Shown here one piece after another: positions 42,345 through 56,100 of a stretch of 64,000 nt of DNA. Source of the DNA: Torymus aiolomorphi (taxonomy: Eukaryota > Arthropoda > Insecta > Hymenoptera > Torymidae). Numbering within the stretch: position 1 is the stretch's first letter; every line of letters starts with the position of its first letter. The position numbers and the translations under genes were made by a program. The stretch lies in contig CM070876.1 of assembly GCA_036365515.1 (NCBI GenBank), positions 93,121,800-93,185,799 of the forward strand, written 5' to 3'. The notes beneath the pieces were generated by a model. The model searched no databases and had not been told where the DNA came from. It saw only the letters and a program-made list of their open reading frames with translations.

Positions 42345-43430
42345 ATAGAATGTTTCAGGTGAAGTGAACATGTCAAAATTTTAAAATCGCTCAGAACTAG
42401 TTTAATTTGAGTTTTTTATGAAAAAAACATGTTCCTCAAATTTTAGGTCGATATTTGCATAAACAAAAAAGTTATACAACATTGAAAATTCAAAGTTTTT
42501 GCAATTTTTTGTTAAAATCTAAGTTTATTCATTTTTTTACTCAAAATCTTGAAAATTATTATATAGAACATTGATTGGGAAAATGTTTGCATTTTATTTG
42601 TAGAATACACCAGTATTTTTTTTATGACCCTTCTTGATAGTCTCTCATTGTTTGGTTTTTGGTATACCTTCATCAAAAAAAGTAAGGACTACGCCAGTAC
42701 CAAGTTTCTCCACCAAAGTTTTTTTCAATTCCTTGGACAAAATATTTTAATTTAAAAAAAAAGTTTATGGCTGGAGCTAAGGAAAAAATTCTACAGCACA
42801 TTAAAAATTGATAAAGACCATAAAAATGTTAAATCATGCAACCATAAGCCATTCTGTGATTGAGTATCATTTGAAGACTTCATGTCACTTATCTTGCTAC
42901 AAAATTTTGTATTAGCAGTAAATGTACATTAAGAAACTAATTTGATTTGTCGAATACTTCGTACAATATATTTAGCAATGTGCTCAAAACTCACTTACTT
43001 TGAATTTTCTGAATAGATATTATAACTGATTAACATCAGAGTTACCAGTACCTGGGTCAAGAATTCATTCTAAACTTGAATCACTACTTTCTTAATACTA
43101 TATAAGTATTTCTATAATTCTATATAAGTACTTTTATAATGATTCAAATTATTTAATACAGAAAATCAGACATGTTGCCTTTGTATAAATTCCATAAAAA
43201 TAATTGTAGTAAGATTATTGAAAAATAATTGTTAATTGCAGCCGGTCAAAATAACGTAACAAAACAGAACATTGAAAGCTTACATTAAAATAGCTGTGTA
43301 ATTTATGTGATTGATATGAACTTTGAAAATTAAAAAAAAAAATAATTGGACAAAAATACTTCATATATTTCATAGAAAAGAACCATATGAAAAATTATCG
43401 ATTTTGATATCTTATAACTGAATTAACCCA
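42345..43430. other. AT-rich, no gene seen
   Basis: 42345-42470 is duplicated at 63874-63999 as part of the segmental duplication. The rest shows no frame or repeat that I can support. Confidence 0.5.
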
Positions 43431-43431
43431 T

Positions 43432-44010
43432 TAAATCCTGAGCCGAATCTAGGCTAGATAGCATCAAACGAACTATTGGATTGGTATCATAGCCGAAAAA
43501 AAGTACCCGTGTTTTTTCTTTTATCGTTTGCAATTGTTTATAAAAAATTATTTAAACAAATAGATACAAAATATGTAATTTTGAAAAACTAAAAGTGACA
43601 ATCGGTTCTACGGGAAAAATCATGAAGAAAACCTTAGTAACGTTCTTTTGTGAGACTTCAAATTGTTAGTGTAAAAATGGTATAAACAAATGCATCTTCA
43701 CAGACACAGCTCTTCGTCAAATCCTGAGCCGAATCTAGGCTAGATAGCATCAAACGAATTATTGGATTGGTGGCACAGCCGAAAAAAAAGTACCCGTGTT
43801 TTTTCTTTTATCATTTGCAATTATTTATAGAAAATTATTTAAACTAATAGATAAAAAATTTGTAATTTTGAAAAACTAAAAGCGGCAATCGATTCTACGG
43901 AAAAAGTCATGAAGAAAACCTTAGTGACGTTTTTCTGTCAGATTTCAAATTGTTAGTATAAAAGTGGTATAAAGAAATAGAAATTGAGGAAATCTAAATT
44001 TGAACAGTAT
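43432..44010 (+). repeat. Tandem duplication, unit about 290 bp
   Basis: 43432-43720 and 43724-44010 share TCCTGAGCCGAATCTAGGCT, AGATAGCATCAAACGAA and AAAGTACCCGTGTTTTTTCT in order. It directly precedes the piggyBac relic. Confidence 0.9.
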
Positions 44011-44340
44011 TGTAGTTGGAAGATTTAAAACCGCGCATAGTGTATTTATGTATACCGTATGTATAGGTATAATATATCTATATTTATACCGTATAAATAA
44101 TTATATTATATCTATATATACCGTATAGATACACTATATATATCTTTATTTTACGTATAGATATGCTAATTAATTAGTATACATATGATTATATTTGTTT
44201 TCATTTATTCTACTTATTCAAAATGTTTTGATTTTCAGAAATTATTTTATATCTGAAATCAATATAGCACTTTTATTCGAAAAAGATATATAGTAATAGA
44301 ATTTTTATATATTTTTTTTCGATTTACATATTAGCATCAT
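44011..44340. repeat. TA-rich repeats with CCGTAT(A/G) motifs
   Basis: ATACCGTAT occurs four times at 44040-44135 between TATATCTATATATA stretches. No gene. Confidence 0.6.
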
Positions 44341-45180
44341 TCCGTGTCTGTGCTCTTTTGAGGAAACCCGGTAAAAAATACCAAAGCGAAGAGTTCCCGA
44401 TTTACTCGATTTAGTTGACGATGATGATGTTGATTGCGATCAAAACACCGATATAGCACTCTTACCTTCTGACGACGATAATTTCGATGGCGACTTTGTT
44501 CATGATCCACATGAAGATATCCTATCATGTGAACTTCCTGCGGGTTCCTACGCACATGTAAGGAGTACTTACACAAGTACGCAAACATTATTAGAGCCTA
44601 ATCATGTTTATGATTGGCAGAATTATGCTTACAATGATAGCCCTGTTGAAAGTACTGACGATTATACTAGATGCTTCAATAACAGTTCCATTTTATCATT
44701 TTATAATAAAAACTCATTATAATTATTTGAATTGTTTTTTTCAAGTGCGTTAAACAACAACATTATTGAAGCAACTTCAGAAAATAATTTCGAACTTAGT
44801 ATGATTAATCTTGAAAGATTTCTTGTCATTATTATGATTACTATTTTCAACTCCAGAAAAAGCGTGATTATTGGTCAAATAGTCAGCTTCTATAATGCTC
44901 TGTGATCAAAGAACTCATGACAAGAGATAAATTTTTCGAAATAAAAAAATACATAAGATTTTACATGTTGCAAGACAAAGATGAATATGATAAGGTATGG
45001 AAAAGTAGGTATTTGTAAGACTTATTCCGATCAAATTGTATGCAATTTAGGTTTTTTGATTACACTTTATCTATTGATGAAATAATGGTGAAATATTTTG
45101 GAAGGTTTAGTATAAAATAGTGTATCAGAAACAAACCGATCAGATTTGGAATAAAGTTATGGTATAAGTCTCAATAAGTC
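44341..45180 (+). pseudogene. piggyBac-like transposase fragment (broken)
   Basis: Plus-strand frames give an acidic N-terminal stretch (LVDDDDVDCDQNTDIALLPS). A piggyBac core follows: LIKELMTRDKFFEIKK-like sequence (44902-44950), YIRFYMLQDKDEYDKVW, RSNCMQFRFFDYTLSIDE then IMVKYFGRFS, and RNKPIRFGIKLWYK. The Asp in LSIDE and the KPIRFGIK block are typical of the piggyBac DDE domain. Stops occur near 45018 and 45117, and the upstream part is frameshifted. The C-terminal half is missing. piggyBac transposases target TTAA, like three elements in this window. A minus-strand frame at 44337-44588 is only its shadow. Confidence 0.78.
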
Positions 45181-45219
45181 TCAAACATCCAAGAGTGTAC
45201 TGCCCTACTGAAAAAAATC

Positions 45220-45430
45220 CTATGATTTATCATATGATTTATCATATAATTTATCATATAATTTATCATATGATTTATCATATGATTTCTCATATGATTT
45301 ATCATATGAATTGTCATATGATTTATCATAAAATTTGTCATATGATAAATCATACGATTTATCATATGAAACATCATAATATGACAAATTATATGATAAA
45401 TCATGTGATAAATCTCATGACAAAAAACAT
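45220..45430. repeat. 12-bp palindromic microsatellite (ATTTATCATATG)n
   Basis: About 12 units in one orientation then about 5 in the other (CATATGATAAAT). Because CATATG is self-complementary, the tract can form many alternative hairpins. Reading frames on both strands are repeat artefacts. Confidence 0.9.
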
Positions 45431-45649
45431 GTCGCATCAAATAATAAATCTAATAATTTAAATTATTTCTATTGTATGTTTTAAAATAAATCCTTAAAAC
45501 AAAATTAATTTATTTAACGCAGATATGGCGAAAAATTTTCAGTCCCCATTGTAAAGAGGCTATCAAAAACAAGGCAAGCCTTGTAATTCGGGCTCTTCGT
45601 ACAGTCATTTGAACGGTTGACTTACATGGCTTATATATACTCGGCCATC

Positions 45650-45800
45650 CAGTGTATCTACAGAAAGCACTACAGGAGCGCCGCATAGCGATGACAAAGG
45701 GGAATTTGTGATAGGCGGCGCCTGATCAACAAGCTCTGGTTATTTATCCGCTATGCGGCGCTCCAGTAATGCTTTCTGTGGATATACTGGATCGCCAAGA
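45650..45800. repeat. Imperfect inverted repeat
   Basis: CCAGTGTATCTACAGAAAGC and GGAGCGCCGCATAGCG are mirrored by CGCTATGCGGCGCTCC and GCTTTCTGTGGATATACTGG. A MITE-like foldback next to a (TA)n run at 45801-45842. Confidence 0.85.
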
Positions 45801-47765
<1,965 letters not shown>

Positions 47766-49049
47766 TTGGGTATACAAATAAGTTTCCGCCGTTTTCAAGA
47801 GATGGCTCCACCGACAAGATTACTTTGAAATCGTCAGATGTAAAATGTCACATAGAAAGTTTGGACACCTGGCAACAACATAACCTTAAAATACTATTGA
47901 CTTTGTATTGGCAGTATACATTTTTTTTTGTTCGAAAATGTCGAGTTTTGTACCGAATAAGCGTCATTTGCGGGAAGTTTTGATTTATTTATTTCATTTA
48001 AAGAAATCTGCTGCTGAGGCGCATCGGTCGCTCGTAGAAGTTAACGGTGATGCTGCTTTAAGTGAGAGAAATTGTCGTGAGTTGTTTCAAAAGTTTAAAA
48101 ACGACGAGTTTGACGTGGAAGGTAAAGAACGCGAAGGAAGGCCAGTCAAGTTTGAAGACGCTGAGTTAGAGGCATTATTGGACCAAGACTCATGCCAAAC
48201 TGAAGAGCAGCTCGCAGAAAGCTTGGGAGTGACTCAACAAGCGATTTCACACCGTCTCAAGACCATTGGTATGGTACAAAAGCAAGGAAATTGGGTTCCG
48301 CATAACTGACACCCAGAGACGTCAAGCGCCGTCTTTTCACGTGGGAACAACTTCTCCAAAGACAAAGTCGAAAGGGTCTTTTGCATCGAATAGTGACGGG
48401 GGATGAAAAGTGGATCTACTACGACAACCCAAAGCGTAGGAAATCGTGGGGTAAGCCCGGCCATGTACCAATTTCAACGGCCAAACCGAATATTTATGGC
48501 AAAAAGTTAATGTTGTGCATTTGGTGGGATCAGCTCGGAGTAATTTATTACGAGCTACTCCAGTCTAACGAAACTATCACTGGAGAACGTTATCAACAAA
48601 ACTGTTGCAATTGAGCAGAGAATTGAAGCTTAAACGCCTCCAATATGCCAAAAAACATGACAAAGTGATTTTTCAGCACGACAACGCTCGGCCACATGTT
48701 GCAAAAGTCGTCAAGGATACTTTGGAAGCTTTACAATGGGATGTCTTACCCCACCTGCCGTATTAACCAGATATTGCTCCTTCGGACTACCACTTGTTCC
48801 GGTCGATGGCTCACGCCCTGCTCAAGCAACACTTCACTTCTTACGAAGAAGCCAAAAATTGGGTCGATTCATGGGTAGCCTCAAAAGATGAAGAGTTTTC
48901 TCGACATGGCATCCGAATGCTGCCAGAAAGATGGCAAAAAGTAGTAGCCAATGACGGACAATATTTTGAATAAAATGTAACGTATATTTGTTTTACAATA
49001 AATTGAAAATTTTTATAAAAAAACGGCGGAAACTTATTTGTATTTACAA
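47766..49049 (+). mobile_element. Full-length dead mariner element
   Basis: 1284 bp, the usual mariner size, flanked by TA (47764-47765 and 49050-49051). The ends TTGGGTATACAAATAAG and, on the other strand, TTGTAAATACAAATAAG continue into shared TTTCCGCCGTTTT inverted repeats. It contains the transposase pseudogene at 47938-48973. Confidence 0.95.
47938..48973 (+). pseudogene. Mariner transposase (broken)
   Basis: ATG at 47938 (MSSFVPNKRHLREVLIYLF). The helix-turn-helix domain (AEAHRSLVEVNGD, CRELFQKFKNDEFDVEGKER, GVTQQAISHRLKTIGM) is intact to WVPHN at 48306, where a frameshift occurs. Then come IVTGDEKWIYYDNPKRRKSW (first catalytic Asp), WWDQLGVIYYELL, a second frameshift near 48600, VIFQHDNARPHVAKVV (second Asp) and PDIAPSDYHLFRSM (third Asp of D,D34D). 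A TAA near 48764 replaces the Ser expected before PDIAPSD. The gene ends NDGQYFE and TAA. Two frameshifts and one nonsense codon; all three catalytic Asp codons remain. Confidence 0.94.
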
Positions 49050-49051
49050 TA

Positions 49052-49189
49052 AATTTTATATACTTTTTGCATTTTAAATATTAAAATCATAGATATACAT
49101 ATACTCGATCCCCGCCAGTCCCTATACGAAGACTCTGTACTGTTATCTAGCTATTGTTAGCTTGCCCCCACCCGCATTGTTCTACAAAA
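49052..49189. other. Short spacer, nothing recognised
   Basis: Between the mariner TA and the first degenerate satellite unit. Confidence 0.4.
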
Positions 49190-49505
49190 TTTTTCATACA
49201 TTAAGTAGGGAGTTTCAGGACGTAAAAAGGATCAAATTTATCAAAAATAAATCTTTCTTTTACATACGTACATTTGGTTGCCGCAACAAAAATATTATTA
49301 AATTCATCGTTTTTCCCCAGTTGCCCCCCCTAAACGCAAGATTCCGGATGGATTTTAATATCAGCAATTTTTTTACATGCCTTTAGGAAGGTTGCGAACG
49401 TATTCCCGAGACAAAATTTTTACTAAATTCATAAACTCTCGAGATAGAATTTTTCAAACGTATGTTTCACGTGTTTTACACCGATTTGCCCCATGAAGGA
49501 AAGGT
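49190..49505 (+). repeat. 173-bp satellite, left portion (about 2 units)
   Basis: The unit contains CCGGATGGATTTTAATATC, ATTCATAAACTCTCGAGATA, GAATTTTTCAAACGTATGTT and CACCGATTTGCCCCAT. It is the same satellite as 59551-60935, in the same orientation, interrupted by the 10-kb foldback element after GGAAAGGT (49498-49505). Confidence 0.88.
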
Positions 49506-49859
49506 ATGGGTTTGAAGTTTGCAACGTTGCGATCCAACGAAAATTCGATTTTCGAAAAACACCTTTTTTCCACATGAATAGCATAATATACTGCAAATAA
49601 TGGAAGAATACATGAAAATTGATCAAAATAAATCAATTCCAAACTACCCCCCACTCCTAACACGGAATTCGTAAGACAACCTAAGAGAACGAAAATTCCA
49701 TTTTTCTAAAATCAAATTTCTCAGGGAGAATGACACCAGATATTGTAAATAACACAAGAATTCATCAAAAATAATTGATATAAACCAATATCAAATTATC
49801 CCCACCCCCAAAACCACCCCAAACGGGTGATTATACAGGGTAGATGTAAAAATGCAATA

Positions 49860-52030
49860 AAAAAAAATTCTCCCTCGGCGGCTTTGAGATTTTCCAAACT
49901 TTTTATTGTAGAAATTACTTTCTAGGAACACAAGCTACATGTAAAAAAATTAAGAAGAAAATAAACTCCCCAGAACATTTCCAAACGGACCCAAAAAGGT
50001 GACAAACAGCGTGTTTGTAAGAAAAAAAAATTCTCCCTCAGCGGCTTTGGGCATTTCCAAACTTTTTATCGTGGAAATTACTTTCTAGGAACACAAGCTA
50101 CATGTAGAAAAATTAAGAAGAAAATAAACTCCCCGGAACATTTCCAAACGGGCCCAAAAAGTTGATAATACAGCGTATTTGCAGGAAAAAAAATTCTCAC
50201 TCGGCGGCTTTGGGCATTTCCAAACTTTTTATCGTGGAAATTACTTTCTAGGAACACAAGCTACATGTAGAAAAATTAAGAAGAAAATAAACTCCCGGAA
50301 CATTTCCAAACGGGCCCAAAAAGTTGATAATACAGCGTATTTGCAGGAAAAAATATTCTCACTCGGCGGCTTTGGGCATTTCCAAACTTTTTATCGCGAA
50401 CATTACTTTCTAGCAGCACAAGCTACATGTAAAAAAATTAAGAAGAAAATAAATTCCCCGGAACATTTCCAAACGGGCCCAAAAAGGTGACAAACAGCGT
50501 GTTTGTAAGAAAAAAAATTCTCCCTCAGCGGCTTTGGGCATTTCCAAACATTTTATCGTGGAAATTCCTTTCTACCGACACAAGCTACATGTAAAAAAAT
50601 TAAGAAGAAAATAGACTCCCCGGAACATTTCCAAACGGGCTCAAAAATTGATAATACAGCGTATTTGCAGGACAAAAAATTCTCACTCGGCGGCTTTGGG
50701 CATTTCCAAACTTTTTATCGCGAACATTACTTTCTAGCAGCACAAGCTACATGTAAAAAATTAAGAAGAAAATAAACTCCCCGGAACATTTCCAAACGGG
50801 CCCAAAAGGTGACAAACAGCGTGTTTGTAAGAAAAAAAATTCTCCTCAGCGGCTTTGGGCATTTCCAAACTTTTTATCGTGGAAATTACTTTCTAGGAAC
50901 ACAAGCTACATGTAGAAAAATTAAGAAGAAAATAAACTCCCCGGAACATTTCCAAATGGGCCCAAAAAGTTGATAATACAGCGTCTTTGCAGGAAAAAAA
51001 TTCTCACTCGCCGGCTTTGGGCATTTCCAAACTTTTTATCGCGAACATTACTTTCTAGCAGCACAAGCTACATGTAAAAAATTAAGAAGAAAATAAACTC
51101 CCGGAACATTTCCAAACGGGCCCAAAGAGGTCACAAACAGCGTGTTTGTAAGAAAAAAATTCTCCTCAGCGGCTTTAGGCATTTCCAAAGTTTTTATCGT
51201 GGAAATTACTTTCTAGCAACACAAGCTACATGCAAAAAAATTAAGAAGAAAATAAACTCCCGGAACATTTCCAAACGGGCCCAAAAAGTTGATAATACAG
51301 CGTATTTGCAGGAAAAAAAATTCTCACTCGGCGGCTTTGGGCATTTCCAAACTTTTTATCGTGGAAATTACTTTCTAGGAACACAAGCTACATGTAGAAA
51401 AATTAAGAAGAAAATAAACTTCCCGGAACATTTCCAAACGGGCCCAAAAAGTTGATAATACAGCGTATTTGCAGGAAAAAAAATTATCACGCGGCGGCTT
51501 TGGGCATTTCCAAACTTTTTATCGCGAACATTACTTTCTAGCAGCACAAGCTACATGTAAAAAAATTAAGAAGAAAATAAACTCCCGGAACATTTCCAAA
51601 CGGGCCCAAAGAGGTGACAAACAGCGTGTTTGTAAGAAAAAAAAATTCTCCCGCAGCGGCTTTAGGCATTTCCAAACTTTTTATCGGGGAAATTACTTTC
51701 TAGCAACACAAGCTACATGTAAAAAAATTAAGAAGAAAATAAACTCCCCGGAACATTTCCAAACGGGCCCAAAAAGTTGATAATACAGCGTATTTGCAGG
51801 AAAAAAAATTCTCACTCGGCGGCTTTGGGCATTTCCAAACTTTTTATTGCGAACATTACTTTCTAGCAGCACAAGCTACATGTAAAAAAATTAAGAAGAA
51901 AATAAACTCCCCGTAACATTTCCAAACGGGCCCAAAGAGGTGACAAACAGCGTGTTTGTAAGAAAAAAAAATTCTCCCTCAGCGGCTTTAGGCATTTCCA
52001 AACTTTTTATCGTGGAAATTACTTATGACA
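49860..52030 (+). repeat. Left-arm array, about 163-bp units
   Basis: Equivalent points (CACAAGCTACATG) recur at 49929, 50092, 50255, 50417 and on to about 51880. Two unit types alternate: one with CAGCGTGTTTGTAAG and GTGGAAATTACTTTCTAG, the other with CAGCGTATTTGCAGG and GCGAACATTACTTTCTAGCA. Open frames across units are repeat artefacts. Confidence 0.93.
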
Positions 52031-52330
52031 TTTACAATCTCTACTATCTCTTTTAATTTTTGAATAAAAGCAGATAAATAAAAAGTCCACTTACTAATGG
52101 GCGGATGGGGGGGGGGGGGTGTCGACCGGACCGAGCATTACGGGTAAGTTTTTCTCTTATCACTCTTTTATAATCACACGTTTAGGGCGTTGTGCCATTT
52201 TTTATTTACTACACAGAATTTTAATTTTACGCCTCCGATAGGGAATGTTTTCCGTCACTACTCCTACATAATAAGCTGTTTTGGGGTGTTCCGGAGAGTC
52301 GATTTGGTTCCTAATTTATTTTCGGGTATT
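52031..52330. other. Unique centre segment of the foldback element
   Basis: A non-repetitive stretch with a G-run (52108-52120), followed by the first degraded middle-type unit. No gene or TIR was seen; this is where an autonomous element would carry its transposase. Confidence 0.6.
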
Positions 52331-53125
52331 TTGTATGCTAAGAAAATAATTCCAGCAATAAAAAGTTTGGAAATGCCAAACGCCGCAGAGAGGGAATTTT
52401 TTTTCCATTACCACCCCTATATAATCAGCTGTTTGCGGCTGTTCCGCTGGGGAGTCGATTTGATTTGCATTATTTTTTACGGGTATTTTGTATGCTCAGA
52501 AAATAATTCCAGTAATGAAAAGTTTGGAAATGCCAAACGCCGCGGAGAGGGAATTTTTTTTCCGTTACCACCCCTATACAATCAGCTGTTTGGGGGTGTT
52601 CCGGAGAGTCAATTTGGTTCGTCATTTTTTTACGGGTATTTTGTGTGCTCAGAAAATAATTCCAGCAATAAAAAGTTTGGAAATGCCAAACGCCGCGGAG
52701 AGGGAATTTTTTTTCCGTTACCACCCCTTTACAATCAGCTGTTTGAGGGTGTTCCCGGTAGTCGATTTGGTTTGTAATTTATTTACGGGTATTTTGTATG
52801 CTCAGGAAATAATTCCAGCATAAAAAAGTTTGGAAATGCCTAACGTAGCATAGAGAGAATTTTTTCTCCGTTACTACCCCTATATAATCAGCTGTTTGGC
52901 GGTGTTCCGGGTAGTCGATTTGGTAAGTAATTTTTTTTCGGGTATTTTGTGTACTCAGAAAATAATTCCAGCAATAAAAAGTTTGGAAATGCCAAACGCC
53001 GCGGAGAGGGAATTTTTTTTCCGTTACCACCCCTATATAATCAGCTGTTTGGGGGTGTTCCGGGGAGTCAATTTGGTTTGTAATATTTTTACGGGTATTT
53101 TGTATGCTCAGAAAATAATTCCAGC
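52331..53125 (-). repeat. Middle array, 153-157-bp units (third type)
   Basis: AAAAGTTTGGAAATGCC recurs at about 52361, 52517, 52671, 52824, 52977 and 53130. Units share that core and GAGAGGGAATTTTTTTTCC with the arm units but have their own CCACCCCTATATAATCAGCT and ACGGGTATTTTGTATGCTCA. Orientation matches the right arm. Confidence 0.9.
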
Positions 53126-56100
53126 TTTGAAAAGTTTGGAAATGCCCAAAGCCGCCGAGGGAGAATTTTTTTTTCTTACGCTGTTTGTCAACTTTTTGGG
53201 CCCGGTTGGAAATGTTCCGGGGAGTTTATTTTCTTCTTAATTTTTTTACATGTTGCTTCTGTTCCCAGAAAGTAATTTCCACGATAAAAAGTTTGGAAAT
53301 GCCCAAAGGTGCAGAGGGAGAATTTTTTTTTTCTTACAAATACGCTGTTTGTAAAACTTTTGGGCCCGTTTGGAAATGTTCCGCGGAGTTTATTTCCTTC
53401 TTAATTTTTTTACATGTAGCTTGTGTTCCTAGAAAGTAATTTCCACGATAAAAAGTTTGGAAATGCCCAATGCCGCCGAGGGAGAATTTTTTTTCCGGCA
53501 AATACGCGGTATTATCAAATTTTGGGCCCGTTTGGAAATGTTCCGGGGAGTTTATTTTGTTCTTAATTTTTTTACATGTTGCTTGTGTTCCCAGAAAGTA
53601 ATTTCCACGATAAAAAGTTTGGAAATGCCAAAAGGTGCCGAGGGAGAATTTTTTTTTCTTACAAATACGCTGCTTGTCAACTTTTTGGGCCCGTTTGGAA
53701 ATGTTCCGGGGAGTTTATTTCCTTCTTAATTTTTTTAAATGTAGCTTGTGCTGCTAGAAAGTAATGTTCGCTATAAAAAGTTTGGAAATGCCCAAAGCCG
53801 CCGAGTGAGAATTTTTTTTCCTGCAAATACGCTGTATTATCAACTTTTTGGGCCCGTTTGGAAATGTTCCGGGGAGTTTATTTTCTTCTTAATTCTTTTA
53901 CATGTAGCTTGTGTTGCTAGAAAGTAATTTCCACGATAAAAAGTTTGGAAATGCCTAAAGCCGCTGAGGGAGAATTTTTTTTTCTTACAAACACGCTGTT
54001 TGTCACCTCTTTGGGCCCGTTTGGAAATGTTCCGGGGAGTTTATTTTCTTCTTAATTTTTTTACATGTAGCTTGTGCTGCTAGAAAGTAATGTTCGCGAT
54101 AAAAAGTTTGGAAATGCCCAAAGCCGCCGAGTGAGAATTTTTTTGACTGCAAATACGCTGTATTATCAACTTTTTGGGCCCATTTGGAAATGTTCCGGGG
54201 AGTTTATTTTCTTCTTAATTTTTCTACATGTAGCTTGTGTTCCTAGAAAGTAATTTCCACGATAAAAAGTTTGGAAATGCCCAAAGCCGCTGAGGGAGAA
54301 TTTTTTTTTCTTACAAACACGCTGTTTGTCACCTCTTTGGGCCCGTTTGGAAATGTTCCGGGGAGTTTATTTTCTTCTTAATTATTTTACATGTAGCTTG
54401 TGCTGCTAGAAAGTAATGTTCGCGATAAAAAGTTTGGAAATGCCCAAAGCCGCCGAGTGAGAATTTTTTTTCCTGCAAATACGCTGTATTATCAAATTTT
54501 GGGCCCATTTGGAAATGTTCCGGGGAGTTTATTTTCTTCTTAATTTTTCTACATGTAGCTTGTGTTCCTAGAAAGTAATTTCCACAATAAAAAGTTTGGA
54601 AATGCCCAAAGCCGCTGAGGGAGAATTTTTTTTTCTTACAAACACGCTGTTTGTCACCTTTTTGGGCCCGTTTGGAAATGTTCCGGGGAGTTTATTTTCT
54701 TCTTAATTTTTTTACATGTAGCTTGTGCTGCTAGAAAGTAATGTTCGCCATAAAAAGTTTGGAAATACCCAAAGCCGCCGAGTGAGAATTTTTTTTCCTG
54801 CAAATACGCTGTATTATCAACTTTTTGGGCCCGTTTGGAAATGTTCCGGGGAGTTTATTTTCTTCCTAATTTTTTTACATGTAGCTTGTATTGCTAGAAA
54901 GTAATTTCCACGATAAAAAGTTTGGAAATGCCTAAAGCCGCTGAGGAAGAATTTTTTTTTCTTACAAACACGCTGTTTGTCACCTCTTTGGGCCCGTTTG
55001 GAAATGTTCCGGGGAGTTTATTTTCTTCTTAACTATTTTACATGTAGCTTGTGCTGCTAGAAAGTAATGTTCGCTATAAAAAGTTTGGAAATGCCCAAAA
55101 CCGCTGAGGGAGAATTTTTTTTTCTTACAAAGACGCTGTTTGTCACCTTTTTGGGCCCGTTTGGAAATGTTCCGGGGAGTTTATTTTCTTCTTAATTTTT
55201 TTACATGTAGCTTGTGTCGCTAGAAAGTAATTTCCACGATAAAAAGTTTGGAAATGCCCAAAGCCGCTGAGGGAGAATTTTTTTTTCTTACAAACACGCT
55301 GTTTGTCACCTTTTTGGGCCCGTTTGGAAATGTTCCGGGGAATTTATTTTCTTCTTAATTTTTTTACATGTAGCTTGTGCTGCTAGAAAGTAATGTTCGC
55401 GATAAAAAGTTTGGAAATGCCCAAAGCCGCCGAGTGAGAAGTATTTTTCCTGGAAATACGCTGTATTATCACCTTTTTGGGCCCGTTTGGACATGTTCCG
55501 GGGAGTTTATTTTCTTCTTAATTTTTTTTACATGTAGCTTGTGTTGCTAGAAAGTAATTTGCACGACAAAAAGTTTCGAAATGCCTAAAGGCGCTGAGGG
55601 AGAATTTTTTTTCTTAAAAACACGCTGTTTGTCACCTCTTTGGGCCCGTTTGGAAATGTTCCGGGAGTTTATTTTCTTCTTAACTTTTTTACATGTAGCT
55701 TGTGCTGCTGGAAAGTAATGGTCGCTATAAAAAGTTTGGGGTGGCCCAAGCCCGCTGAGGGAGAATTTTTTTTCTTACAAAGACGCTGTTTGTCACCTTT
55801 TTGGGCCCGTTTGGAAATGTTCCGGGGAGTTTATTTTCTTCTTAATTTTTTTACATGTAGCTTGTGTCGCTAGAAAGTAATTTCCACGATAAAAAGTTTG
55901 GAAATGCCTAAAGCCGCTGAGGGAGAATTTTTTTTTCTTACAAACACGCTGTTTGTCACCTTTTTGGGCCCGTTTGGAAATGTTCCGGGGAATTTATTTT
56001 CTTCTTAATTTTTTTACATGTAGCTTGTGCTGCTAGAAAGTAATGTTCGCGATAAAAAGTTTGGAAATGCCCAAAGCCGCCGAGTGAGAAATTTTTTTTC

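Noticed and set aside
50179..51780. Frames of about 100 codons such as EKKFSLGGFGHFQTFYR repeated in several places
   Set aside because: Produced by the 163-bp tandem unit having few stops in one frame; no start context, no family, and they are broken by small indels between units.
52190..53764. Plus-strand frames over the middle and right arrays with KSLEMPNAAEREFFF repeats
   Set aside because: Same cause: tandem-repeat translation. Units vary by frame-breaking indels.
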